64,000 bases of DNA from Enoplolaimus lenunculus (GCA_030248215.1 JASANG010001682.1:1-64000), one strand, 5' to 3'; counted from the stretch's first letter, positions 22,511 to 35,400 are shown. Notes: generated by a model not told the origin, from the letters alone. Translations and numbers: made by a program.

Positions 22511-23209
22511 AATCGCATGATCGTAAAAAAACCACACCGTTTGACATAGCTCCACAAGCTTAGCCAAATCATATATAATTTGTCTAACTTTTGACAAAAA
22601 TCTTGTGCGTCAAAATGGGGCGGAATATCCGAAGATTCGAAAACATATCCGAGCTGATGACAATGATGAACGTTTACATTTGGTTAAGATTAGCTTGGGT
22701 TTCCTTGTCACTGGCCCCTTTTTTCAGTCTTCGTTTTCGAATCGACAGAAGAACTCGCCGTCCAAAACCAAAGAATGTTTTTGGACGTATCATATTCTAA
22801 CAAAATTGTTTTATCTTTACATGCTGCGATAGGGTTTAGTTTGTTTTTGTAGTACGTACGTAGCTGTAGTGGGTGTCATGAACAGTAATTGCTTGCTGCT
22901 TGGGACAACCCAGTTGTTACTAGTGGGTGCCCACGCCACAAGCCTGAGATAAATCTTTTTTAGATTTTGGAGGTTGTTTTACTGTATTGATATGTATTTA
23001 TATATTTAACGTTAAACTATTTATCTATATTACATTATAAAAATATTGTTATCGTGTTATGTGGCTTAGCTTCTTATCGTATGGATGTCAAAAATTCGGG
23101 TTCCGATTACTGTTTTCGACGGGATTGCTTTTGATTTTAAATAGATCACTACAACGTATGTTGCATTAAGTGTATTCCTGTGCATTGGCAGTAACGTTTA
23201 TAGTACGCA
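22511..23209. other. upstream region of the large host gene
   Basis: AT-rich, no convincing frame. It lies directly before the first coding exon and may contain its promoter and 5' UTR, but I see no clear TATA or initiator signal. ATTGGCAG at 23184-23191 could be a splice acceptor for a 5' UTR exon. Confidence 0.35.
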
Positions 23210-23423
23210 ATGGATATTGACCGTGAATCTGGTATTGATACAAGTACAGGCGGAGGGTCTCTGGGACGCGATATTTCCTTATTCCCACAACCATCAAGCC
23301 CGATACCAGTTAGCTTGAGCGAAATACTCGAAGTCCGTGGTATGGCTCTTGACGAGGATCAAATGTGGGCGCTACTGTCTTGCGGAATTCCAGCGCTACA
23401 GGATTTTGTTGCGTCTCGAGCAA
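23210..23423 (+). CDS. exon 1: start and KIND domain N-terminus
   Basis: ATG at 23210 gives MDIDRESGID. SLSEILEVRG followed by MWALLSCGIPALQDF is the characteristic KIND opening (human PTPN13 has VSLAEALEVRG in the same place). Donor CAA|GTTAGT, phase 1. Confidence 0.88.
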
Positions 23424-26400
23424 GTTAGTTTATATGCGCGTGCGTCTGAATCGTTCATGCAAGCGATATGTACTATTACAGTTTCTAGCTGTAGGCTCTG
23501 AACATAACGTATCCGTACCACCGTATTCGGAACCGGAACTTCAAATTTTGCGACTGTACTGATAATTTGTATAATTAACAAAATGTATTTAATATTGATT
23601 TAGGGTATTTGTTGGTGGCATCAATTTTCAAAAACGTTGCACGAACAAATTGATGTTTTTTGGTATTTGTAAAGCTCAGTACGATCAATTATTGTTATTT
23701 GATCAATTTAATAGATAAATGGCACAGAATTTTTATGCAACATATCACAACAAGTAGGATTAAAACTAAAATTTGTAAATTCCGATTCCGATTGATTGTT
23801 TGATCTAAATCGGAACTTGTTTGTAATTGGAATTCTACGCGGAACCGGACTTCCGGTTGCACCTGAAGTGTTAGGGGTGTGTTGTAAACAATATATATGT
23901 TCAGGTCCGTAGTTGTGGACAATTTTCAAATTTACAGAAAAGTAAGCCAACGCTTCATCGATCATTACTAGTTTTTATTCGCATCACAATGGAAACGTCA
24001 GCAGAATTTGTATGAAGACAACAAGTATCTGCTTTAAAATGGTGTATAGTTGCAATTTTTGCTACACCTACTTATGTTTTTATATCTTACTTTTTAGGAA
24101 ATAGTAAAACAAACACTCTATGTGCTGGATTATCTAGCGAATCAATATTGTTTTATCCGGATGGAAGCATCAGTTTTAAAAACGGAGACCATGCCATTGA
24201 AAGCGACTCTATGCGCAGTCAGCTGTTATCAAATTCGCATACACCGTTTCCTGACGTTGTGCCTCCTGACAGTGAAAGTACCACTCGGTCATTTTTACCT
24301 TTGGAGGATGAATTGAAACGTGCAACGTTCACAAATAATGGGTCTTCAAAAAATCCCGAGCCAATAACGTTGATTGCTCTTGAGAAGGTTCGTTTGTATG
24401 CATATGCACCTATAACTGTAGGAAACTAGGACAGTGGGTGTATGGTATCTAAAATTACTCGAGCAGGAACCAGGAAGGATGGTCATTTTTATACCGGAAC
24501 CACTCCCGTACGTTGAGTTAACGAACTCGAATTTTATCAAAATATCAGGCATTTGGCTAATGAGTAACAACTCCACCACCGGTAAATGAAAAATTTTCAG
24601 TACATAGCTCATCAAGCCCCTCGTGTTGAACCGGGAATCACCTTCCATAAAGCCCCTCACTCCAGATTGGGCAAGCAAAATGCCCGAAATATATTGTTGT
24701 TATACAACTTTTTTGTTGCGAAAGGTTGTATCATTCCGTATATATGTCATATCTCAAGCCGTAATTCAACCCAATTCTGAATTGGGCTAGTCCAGGGCGG
24801 AATTACGACTTGGCTAGCCCACAGCGTAGTTTTTTCTCTGCTGCAAGTGCACATCTTATGACTGGTTAGTACGTACCTTAATGCGATTCTCAAATGCGAT
24901 TAGCTGATGCAAATACTCTTCTGATTGGCTAAGTAATCGATACGTACCTGTTGGCTACGAAATTGTTTTTAATAAGCAAGTGGAATCAAGATGGATCACA
25001 ACTATCAAGTAACCAATCAGGAAACGCGCAGCTGTATAAGACGTAAATCCGCCTTGGGCTGGCCCAAATCGTAATTCCGCTTTGAACTGGCTCAAATCGG
25101 AATTATGCTGAATTGGGCTACGACATATATGATTGCTGTTTGATTCGTCGCATTGACAATATTTCGATTTGTGTTGAACGTTCTACAAGCGTGGATATCA
25201 CGGCTGAAATTTTTGGACTGTAGCGTTATCAGAAGTTCGTTATGGTTGTACTAAACCGTATATTGTATGTCACGTTTTTGTTTCAGATGTACACATATTG
25301 CTTCGGTGGTGCCCTTAATTATGCCTTACTTTACAATGACCAAGTAAGTTTTTTTCAGAAGAACGCATAATCAATAATTACCTGAACTGGAGCAGGAAAG
25401 TGAAAAATGCATGCCACCAAAAAATTAATTGAGCGAAGTTTTGAACTTAAGGGTCGAAAGGTGGATGTCCGTCCGTCCGGCTGTCCGTCTGTCCGTCCGA
25501 AAAGAGTCTCAGGAACGGCTGAACGGATTTTGATAAACTTTTTTTGTTTGAGAGCCAATTATCCTGGGGTGTTAACCTCGCATTAGGGTTTTAAAAGTTT
25601 AAGCCGTTTATTAGCTACAGGCAGGGTGCAACCGGAATTACAATTTACCAGAACCGGAACCGGAATTTGAAAATTTTACCGGAACCGGAAAGTGAAAAAT
25701 GCATTTCACCAAAAATTTCATTTTAATCTTATTTTTTGCTCTATTACTCGTGAAATAACCTTAGTCGAACATAGATATTTATTTTATTTGTTGTATTTTA
25801 GATTTTCATCATCGACTGAAGTGAAATCCACCATCAATGGCTTATATTCGGAGTTCAAGTGGCTTTCAAAAGAGATTCTTAAAAATTAGCAAAGTTAATA
25901 AAAAGGCCAAATTATAATACCGGAATTTTTAAATCCGGTAAAAATTTACCGGAACCGGAACCGGAAGGTGAAAAAATGCCGGAACCGGAATTCCGGTTGC
26001 ACCCTGGCTACAGGCTAATTTGCATAATTAATTAAGCCTAAATTAGGACTTTCCGCAATATTTCACTAATTATTACAGTTAAAAGCAATCTAATTTCAGC
26101 ATTAAAGGATTTTCGTTGCAAGAAACGTGCATAGACTGTTTATAAACCTCCAAAACAGATAATTGAGTAGTTAGCTAATAGATAATTTGCATATAAGCAT
26201 AATTGGTAAACCTAAATTAGGCGCTTGTAGAATATTTTACTAATTATAACGGTAACAAGCAATCTAATTTCAGCAATAAAGGGCTTAGGTGCGAGGAATC
26301 GCAAGTAAATTGTGTACAAACCTCCAAAACCGATAATTCAATAGTTATCTAACAGCTAATTTGCAATTAGCTTAATTGACAAGACAAAATTAGAACTGTT

Positions 26401-29400
26401 TAAATTATTTCAATAATTATTAGGGTTTACTGAAGGTTTTTCTGTGCGAGGAATTTGAATAAATAGTTTGCAAACATCCAAAACCGATAATTGAATAGTT
26501 AGCTAATAGCTAATTTGCGTATTAGCTTAATTGACAAGACAAAACTAGGACTTCGTAAATTATTTCAATTGTTATTAGGGGTTACCGAAGGTTTTTGGGT
26601 GCGAGGAATCTCTATCAATTGTTTACAAGTGTTCGAGCTTCGTTCAATAAATGTAGTCCCACTACGACTGGTTTTAATTTCAATTTTCTTCTTTACTGCA
26701 TTATAAGTGAAAAAATGCAGCGTTCACAATATCTTTTCTCAGCTGCGCACCAAAAACGTCATATGGTAAGGGTTAACGAGTGTCAATTTTAAAAATTGTC
26801 ACTCGTTAACCGTACCCTAACATTGAAAACATATATAACCTTACCCTAACGCGTGTAACAGCTCTCTCTGTGACACACGTTAGGGTAAGGTTAACGCTAA
26901 TTTTAACCGTACATATATGTTTATATTTACAACACATAAAATTGGTATATGTGTACAGTTAAGTTTGCAATTTAGGTCTAAATTGCATTTTAATTACTTT
27001 ATTTAATTGCTTTTATAAACAGTGTACTTTTGGAAGTGTATGAAGGTAAGGTTAAATGTCGCGAACTTAAAAAAAGAAACAACTAACCGGCTTGATTCGC
27101 AAAATACTTTAGTCTTCTTGCAAAATACCTGCGTTTTTTTGTCTTGTGCTAATGCAAGGTTGAATGTTTTCTATAGGTTTCTAACGGGGTAGGACAAAAA
27201 TTGCAAAATTCTTCCATATGGCCTGAGCCTTTCTCACTCCCTGACAATGCAAAATTCTTGCATATGGGCTGTGCCTCTTTGCAAAATTCAATTCCGGGCT
27301 GAGCCCCTCTCAACCCTTGACAAAAATTGCAAAATTCAATCGTGAACAGTCTCGAGCTTGTAAACAGGATCAGTATTTTAAATACGCCTACTCGTTAACC
27401 CTACCATATGACGTTTTTGGTGCGCAACTGAGAAAAGATATTGTTAACGCAGCATAACCTTAGCTAAAGGTTGCATTTTAGATTTTCCCATCAACTGAAC
27501 CTATATCTATTTTCGATGGTTTAACTAGCACCGATTAAGAAATTCATTGTAATTTCAGCCGAATTGCACAAGTCCTGATCTCTATTCACTTTTGAATATG
27601 GTCGTAATAGCACAACCAGATATTCGACCGTCATTGACCAAAATTTCCCAGGTACAGTGCGGTTTATATCCTATTAAGTAATTGCATGCTCGCTAAAATA
27701 CTTAAATATGTCAAGAGTCTTCTTTGGTTGTTCCGGGCAGCTGTTACTCCATACGATAATTTTCTCTGATACAGTTTGATAGAAAGATGGACTCGTACGG
27801 CAATTTGTTTGCTTTGTTAACGGTTACAACGGGAAGAAAAAAGGCGTGTAAATATAAGAAGGCTTTAATTTGCAACCTGAATTTTAGTTTATATATCGAT
27901 ACCCTAATTTGAAAAAGAGTTAAGTAAAAAAACAAATCTTGAGGTAAAGCGTTTTTTCGTGTCATAACCGTAAGAGAAAATGCAAAATATCATTATCTAC
28001 GCTATTTGCAGCTGTACCTGTGCTTGTTTTTTAAATTAAAAAAATTTCCCTATCTTGCCTCCAACCTCAAGTAAATTGATTTGTATTGGCTTAGCTCTTT
28101 TTTGCATTAGCTTAAATGAATGTGTTATAAAAAGCTTATTGTGCGAAATAGAGGTAAGTCAAATAAAAAAATAATTGAAGAAAAAACATTGACGATGTGC
28201 ACTGTTTTTAGATAATACGGACGTTAATGATATATTAATCATATATCGATTCTCACCATATTTATCTTGTGTAGCAAATTTACGTCACACGATACCAGGA
28301 ATCATGTCCATTACTGCACTGACAATTCTAGTCTTCATCCTCAGACTCGGAGGCGGGGGTGATGCAGATTCCTTCAAGATTGGTGCCCCTGTTTCGCTGA
28401 ACGTCTGCTAGGTCATTGGCTCCGATAACCAGTGACTGAAACTTTATCGTTGTTACTCGCGTTATTGATTTGATCGATCACGAACTTATTTCTTCTGCTA
28501 CGCTAGATTAACGTTTAAAGATGTCCTTTCAACCGTACCGCTTTAACTTTCATCGTCGCCAAGAATTACGTATTGCTTCGTGGAATGTGCGAACTTTATT
28601 ACCGTCTGGTGCTACTGATATTGTTTCACGTACTCTTTCCCGACATGACATTAACATTGCTTGCTTATCAGAAACTCGTTTTCCTGACAGTGGTTGCAAA
28701 CCGATATTACCATGTTTTAAAACTGACAATCGTCGCCAACGTTTCACCGACAGTAACTTTCGTTATCCGTGTACAGTTTGTTTGGGTAATGCAACTCGTG
28801 GCTCAATTGGTTGTACGAAGTGTGGACTTTGGTGTCACTACACGTGTGCTGGTTTCGACTGTATACGCACTGCCCGTGCCTCTGCTGCCGCATGGAAATG
28901 CATCGTCTGCCGTGATGAAGAAAAAGCGAACGAAGACCTGCCAAAGAAGAGCTACACCTTGCACTGGTCAGGCCCGTCAGATGGAAGCGGAAATCATGGG
29001 GTGGGGATCGCCCTAGAACAATCGTTGGCAAGTTGCGTCAAAGCGTGCGACTTTATTAGCCCCCGAGTGATGCGCATCCGTGTCAAGTGCCGTCCCTTTA
29101 ACCTGTGCATTGTGTCCGTCTACGCTCCTACAGAAGGCTCCACAGACGCCGTGAAAGATCAGTTCTACAGTGAAGTCGACACTGCACTAGCCGGCGTTGC
29201 CAAGTCTGACTTCCTGATCGTCGCCGGCGACTGGAATGCCCAACTCGGTCCGCGACACCCATGTGAAGGCACATCCTGGTGCGTGACCGATGGAGAACCT
29301 CAGTGCTGGACAGCAGAACGTTCTGGGGCAACGAATGGAGCTCCGACCATGGTCTTGTCCGATGCCGTGTGAGGATTCGCTTCTCCGCGTCCAAATCCCG

Positions 29401-32400
29401 CCCGATGAAGAAGCGATACGATGTCGATCGTTTCAAGGTCGTAGAAACGCGAGAAGATTTCCGGCAGACCTATGTCCGTGTCGGAACCGCCCACAATGCT
29501 GATGCAGATGTGGAGTAGAGGTGCGCACTCATGGCCACAAACCTGAACCAGGCCTGTTCCGAGACGCTCGGTGTCCGCCGCATCAACCGCTCTGGTTGGA
29601 TCTCAAACGAAACGATATCACTGATGGACCAGCGAAGAAGTCAGCCAAAGTGCAATAGACTACGAAATGCAGTCAGACGAGCAGTTGCTGGCGACCGTGA
29701 AGTCATGTGGACCCGATTCGTTGTCGATGCAGAGCAAGCAAACAGGGTCGGTGATTCGCGAAAGCTGTTCCAGATGGTCAAGTCCCTGAACAAGAAAGGC
29801 TGTGCCCCCCCGACGCTGAAAGACCGAAACGGCATTTTGATTGATGGGAAGCAAGCGAAGCTAGACAGATGGGCTGAGCACTTCAAGGAGTTGCTTAACC
29901 GACCAAGCCCAGCAAACCCACTGTCCGCCGAAGACCTTGGCACCCCGATCCCCGCCACCTGCATTCGCGTGGAGCCGCCTAGCCTGGAGGACGTCAAGAA
30001 GGCAATCAGATCGACCAGATCAGGAAGAGCAGGTGGAGAAGATGGTCTACCGCCCGAAGCCTACAAATACGGTGGTGAGCCAGTCGCCACTGAGCTGGTG
30101 TCCCTTTTCGAAACTATATGGCGCAGCGAGTCGATCCCATCCGACTGGGAGATCGCCGAAGTTGTCCCGCTGTTCAAGAAGGGCGGTAAGAGCATGTATA
30201 AGAACTACCGGGGAATCAGCCTCCTGGACATCGCGTCCAAGATTCTAGAAGCAGTCCTGATTGACCGCATCAAGCAATGGCGCGACCCGCTTACCCGTGA
30301 GAACCAAGCTGGGTTCCGGGCTGGAAGAAGCTGTGCCGACCAGATCTTCACCCTGCGCCAAGTAATTGAAACGCGGAACGAATTCGGGCGAGCAACATTT
30401 ATTGGCTTCGTCGATTTCGCAGCAGCCTTCGATAGCATCGATAGAGATAGCCTGTGGCTGATAATGGCGGCTTCTGGAGTCCCGCAGAAGATTATATCGA
30501 TGTTCCGGGCCCTCTACCGATCGACGAAATGCCGTGTAGGGGTATGCGGTACCGCGACCGACACCTTCGAGATCCACACCGGTGTGCGTCAGGGAGGCAT
30601 CTCTTCACCCATTCTCTTCAGCTGGTGCGAGGATTGGTTGCTCAAAGTGTCCTTCGATGACCACGTTGACGGGGTCCTGATGGGTAGCGAAACCGATGAC
30701 AGCTCCGTCCTGTCCGACCTGACGTTTGCGGACGACATAGCCGTGCTCGCTGAAAGCCCAGAGCAGCTCCAGAGAATGTTAGATCGGCTGGGTGAAAACG
30801 CGAAGCGCGTCGGCCTGGTGATCAGTACGGCGAAGACGAAGATCCTGTGCTGTGGCACCGAAACAAGACCGAAAATAAGCATCGCCAGAGAAACCATTGA
30901 AGTGGTGGACGACTTCACCTACCTTGGCAGCTCAATATCCTCTTCCGGCGATGGGTCTACCGAAATCCGCACCAGAATAGCAAAGGCGTACAACGCCATG
31001 CTGGCGCTGAAAGCTGTGTGGGGAAACCGGAACCTGTCAAAACAGCTGAAACGCCGGATCTACATGGCTTGCGTTCGACCGGTGCTCCTCTATGCCTGTG
31101 AAACGTGGCCGATCAAGGCTAACCACGAGCGGCGACTGGATGCCTTCGACCACCGAATGCTGCGCTGGATACTGCACGTCTCCTACCGTGACCACGTTAC
31201 AAACGTCGAAGTTCGCAGGCAAATGGGCATCAAGGAAACCGTTTCGGAGTCGATCCTCAAGCGGCGGCTATATTGGTTCGGGCATGTCGCGCGTATGGAA
31301 ACCGTTCGCCTACCGTTCAAATCTTTGTTCCACCCTATTCCGGCTGATGAGGGATGGCGTCGGCCCTTCCGAGGAGTGCGCAATACATGGCAACGCAAGC
31401 TGTTCAAGGATGTTAACTGTCGACCTGTCCATGATATCGTAAACCGAAATGCGGCTGTTTTCAAACGTGACTATCTGACTCTTTTACGACAATTGGCTAT
31501 GGACAGAAGTGGCTTTGTGTTATTGGTTGATAAAATCGCGAGCTGCAAATGACCCTATGGGTTACGCAAATGATGATGATGATGATGACTCGGAGGCTTC
31601 AGCCTCTGCAGCAGCATTCTGCTGCCCATGGGGGAGGTTGATGTAGTAGTCCTTATAGTGAGACGGGATGGCGCCTGATTTAAGTAGGTCCATCAGGCCC
31701 TTATATTTGCTTTCAGAAATTTGCAGGGGACTTGTGTACGCTCGTTGCATTTCAACTGGACCGGACGCTCTCGCGTCTTTCGTCGCACCGCCTTTATCTC
31801 CTTGAACCCTTTATCGTCGTAGTTGGTTTTATACAAGATCGCATTGGGGCGATCCTTGCGATCTCGAAACCACTTTGTGGTTAGCCAATTTGCGCGTTCG
31901 CCCACAGTATTTGTTTTGACGTTGGCCAGGAAATTGTTCGCAAATCGGGGCAAGTCATAACATACGCCTGATCCAGAAACTATGCTTGATACGGCTTCTT
32001 CTTGCGAGCGCCGGTAATAACGGGAATCCATTGATCAGGGATGAAGATCTTCTGATTCTTCTTCACAGCCTCAATTCGTGCGTGCATCACATCGACTTCC
32101 ATGTAACTGTGCCCGGATTCCAGAAACTCATGGTCTATAATTTGAAGCGACAGATGAGAGATGACTTCGACTAATTGGCCTCGTGCAGATCAAACTTTGG
32201 TCCTTTTTGGTGTAAAAAATTACAGATCGTTTCTGGCGGAAGATTGTCTTGTGCCCACAATTTGTACAAGCTGTACATTTTGTTGTAATGAGGTCCGGAT
32301 CCAGATATAACCGTCGGCTCTGCTTCCGTGTGTAATGCGACTCGATGCGAGGAAAACTGTTGATATGCGCAACTACTGAGTCGTGAGTTGCATCAGTAGT

Positions 32401-35400
32401 TTTGTTATGAGCTGGTGGCCGGACTGGAACTTGGTAGACATTCTGCTCCGATAGCCGTGCCCTGGTGGTTTCTAAAATCTTGCTCGGCTGCGTAATTGTG
32501 GCAAGGAAGAATCCCCTGCATACCTGAATTTCGGCGTCGTCTTTTCTAAAGAAGTAACTATGTTGCCGCACGTCTTTTGGAGGCTTCATCATCGTCTCCA
32601 TTGTTATTCTTTTTTCTAGGCCGCCGCCGCTTGGGTTCATTACTCTTTGCGCAGCTGTTGATAAACTGGTACTGGTCATGACGGGATGGCTGACTGTAGA
32701 ATTCGTCGAAGATCTTTTGACGTTGCTGCTCAGTAAAGTTTGTTGTACACTATTTCAGTTGCTTAGCAGCCTTCAGTTTACCAGCGGATTACGTGTATGC
32801 TTGTAATTGAAGTCGGGCCATTGGAATTTGGTTTTTCTTCCAACTGTTAGGGTCGGCTACTTTGCGTCGTTTTGGAGCAGGGTCATCTTGATTAGGGGTG
32901 TCTGGGTTACAATTGTCTGGTTCAGCCACCGCTTCTTCGTTGTCATCGGTATCGCTATCTTCATCGCTTGAATCAGATTGCCAAGTAGGGACTGCGTCTT
33001 TCCTAAATTTCACTGTCGGAATCCGAACCATCGACTGATTGCTGCTGGCGACTGGTAGCTTTACTGCGATTAACCGTGGCACTTGAGGCGTCAGATGTTG
33101 AACAGGGAGGTTTGCTAATCATGCCACCATGCCTGTGATTGCGGATGTTCAGGAACTTGGACGTTGTTGGTCCAGTTTAAGCGAGCTGACTGCATGTGGG
33201 AACTTTGACAGACTGCACAGATTGCACAGTCTGCACACGGCCTTCGTTTGAGCGGAAGTTGGAATGGGCAACTTCAGGTCCCGGTCCATTTCCCCTGCTG
33301 TCGATAACTTTCGAGCATCTAAAACAATTTAATACCAGTGGCATTTAAAATTAGATCTTTTGGCATGAGGAATGACGAATACAAAAACTACATGCACACA
33401 GAGTGTGGGTGACGCGGAGCACAAGGCCATGCATACACTACATAAATCAACTCATATTCTACACCTCATGAACATTCATGCAATGGTTTCATTTTTAACA
33501 TGATTAATATCTTACACTTCATCGGAGAGCAGTGAAGTCTCAATTTTTTCAATTCCTCACACAAGAGGTCAATCACGTCGAAACAGTCATGGATGTCCGA
33601 ATGCAGGGGCTTCTGGCATTCTTGAAGCATGTGCCGCGCGTTGAAGATGTCTTTGCGATCTATTATTCCAACAACATCCATTAAATTATGCTGTTTTTAT
33701 CGTTATAAAATCTAGAAACTATAAAAAAATATAAAAAATATATATGTATATATTATATATTATTTACATTACGTATAAACAACGAATGAATTGGTGACTC
33801 ATAACTTCCTCTGTGGTCTGATTTTATATTCGTTGGCGTTATATGTTTAAACAAACCAGGAAATTAGCAATACGTAATTTGTGCCGCCATTAAATTAATA
33901 TGTATTCCGCCCTTATTATACTTATATAATATCACAGTGTTACATACTGGCGAAATTGGCTTAATCTTAGACATAAGTTTTCCATAGCATAGAGGTAGTG
34001 TTTGAATCAGTGGCTAAATAATAGGCATCTGAAAGGCAATTAGATTAAAGCGGAATAGATCTAAGTCAATGTATCAAATGAGCTGTGTTTGGCTTTTTCA
34101 ACCAAACAGCAAAACTGAGCTAAGTCAACAAATGTATTGACTTACATCTATTTTCCGTTTGGTGAGCTGGCTTTAGTTGACTTGGGTCCATTTTGAATTC
34201 ATTAATATCTCAATAATTTGTGCACACTTGACTTAGCTCTATCGCGCATTCGCGCGCAGATGCCAACTGCATAGGTTGGTTGACTTATCACATTTTCGTC
34301 AAAAAATGACAGCGGTGTTATGTGTATTGTTACAGATTGTCGGAAACAAAGTCGCTGATCGTAATTTAGATTGCAAGAAAATTATTGTTGAGCTATATCG
34401 CAGTGTGATGGGCAGTGACGAAGAGGTACACATTTGTGAATGAATGTATTTTGCAAGTAAAGAATTTCATTGTTTGTGTGTTGGAAGCGAATTGTCGTTC
34501 TTTTTTTAAAAACTATCCAAACCTGGATTATTTTACCTTTCTGAGCGAAGCTGAACCAATTTTGATATATTATACACTTTTTGTTTGATGCTTATCGTCC
34601 TTTTGTGTAAACCTCGTATTGTGATTTGGAACTAAAATGACTAATTTATCCAAAATGTTCAAAGTTTTTGGGAGCATTGGCAACATTTCTACATACAGAA
34701 AGACCGTTGGATATTAGTACAATTGTACTGGCACAAAATAAAGCATTTTTTTACTTTGATACTTCAATATTTAAACATATTTCGCTGCTGTTTCCGTTAT
34801 ATTTTGATTGAGCGAAGCTCTATGTTTTGCGAAAATTTTATCTTTTTGTACTCGGAGATGAAAAGGTGGATGCCTGTTTGTATAACGAGAATCTCAAGAA
34901 CAGCTGAACCGATTTTGATAAACTTTTTTGTTTGAAAGCTTATTATCCTGGGGTGTTGACCTCGCATTGACATATCAAAATTCTAATCCGTTTATTAGGT
35001 ACAAGACTAATTTGAATCATTTAAGTTTATATTTAATTTTAACATTCACTAATTATCAGAGTTACAAACGTCCGTTTTCAGTACTAAATGTTTTCGGGTG
35101 CGAGAATCTGAATTTAACCTTTATAAATCTCCAAAACAGATAATGAATACCTGCTACTAATTAATTAGCAATTAACTTAATTGGTTAAGCCTAATTTAGC
35201 ACTCTTTAAACGATTTAACTGATTATATAACTTACAAGCGATATGATTTCAGTACCAATGGGTTTTGAGCGTGAGGAATCTGAATAAATTGTCCATAGAC
35301 ATCCAAAGCAGATACCCCTGTAAATTAGTTAGCTACTCCATAATTAAGCTTTATAAGTTTGCAACATTTAATCAACGACTAGAAAATAGGAAGTGGGCCG

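Larger units (their letters stand above)
25380..27558. mobile_element. remains of a hAT-like MITE split by two later insertions, intron 3
   Basis: Pieces in order are GTGAAAAATGCATGCCACC (25410-25428), TTTTAATTTCAATTTTC to AAGTGAAA (26672-26717), and ATAACCTTAG...GATTTTCCCATCAACTG (27450-27520). They line up with the middle of copy D. The gaps are filled by the Helitron-like element at 25428-26671 and the foldback element at 26718-27449. Confidence 0.6.
28355..31586 (+). mobile_element. RTE-like LINE, full length, with 11-base target duplication
   Basis: GACTCGGAGGC flanks it at 28344-28354 and 31587-31597. The left end starts GGGGGTGATGCAG. The right end is a (GAT)n run, a tail type seen in RTE elements. 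A length of 3.23 kb and an apurinic-type endonuclease followed by reverse transcriptase fit the RTE group. It inserted into the last codons of the minus-strand DDE-like gene. The copy is dead because of a frame change and internal loss in the endonuclease. Confidence 0.85.
28328..33681 (-). pseudogene. broken gene of an uncharacterised DDE-like invertebrate family, interrupted by a LINE
   Basis: Read on the minus strand. A first exon (33681 to about 33515) starts MDVVGIIDRKDIFNARHM and may splice at GT|GTAAGA; a possible acceptor is TTGTTTTAG near 33310. Then follow an acidic, charged N-terminal part with RKVADPNSWKKN (about 32860), SYFFRKDDAEIQVCRGFF (about 32545), SFPRIESHYTRK...LYLDP (about 32330), LESGHSYMEVDVMHARIE (about 32090), RRKTRERPVQL (about 31760) and SGAIPSHYKDYYINLP (about 31660). 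I remember these blocks from multi-copy uncharacterised proteins of insects and other invertebrates, suspected to be transposon-derived. Frame changes near 33000, 32270 and 31740, and a missing centre near 32160, show it is dead. The acidic tail SESEDED and stop at 28328 lie beyond the LINE. Confidence 0.6.

Noticed and set aside
26819-26900. Telomere-like repeat (CCCTAA/TTAGGG)
   Set aside because: Only isolated CCCTAAC/GTTAGGG words forming hairpin arms, not a tandem telomeric array.
28573-31464. Many open frames overlapping the LINE in other frames and on the minus strand
   Set aside because: They mirror the coding frames of the LINE and carry no motifs of their own.
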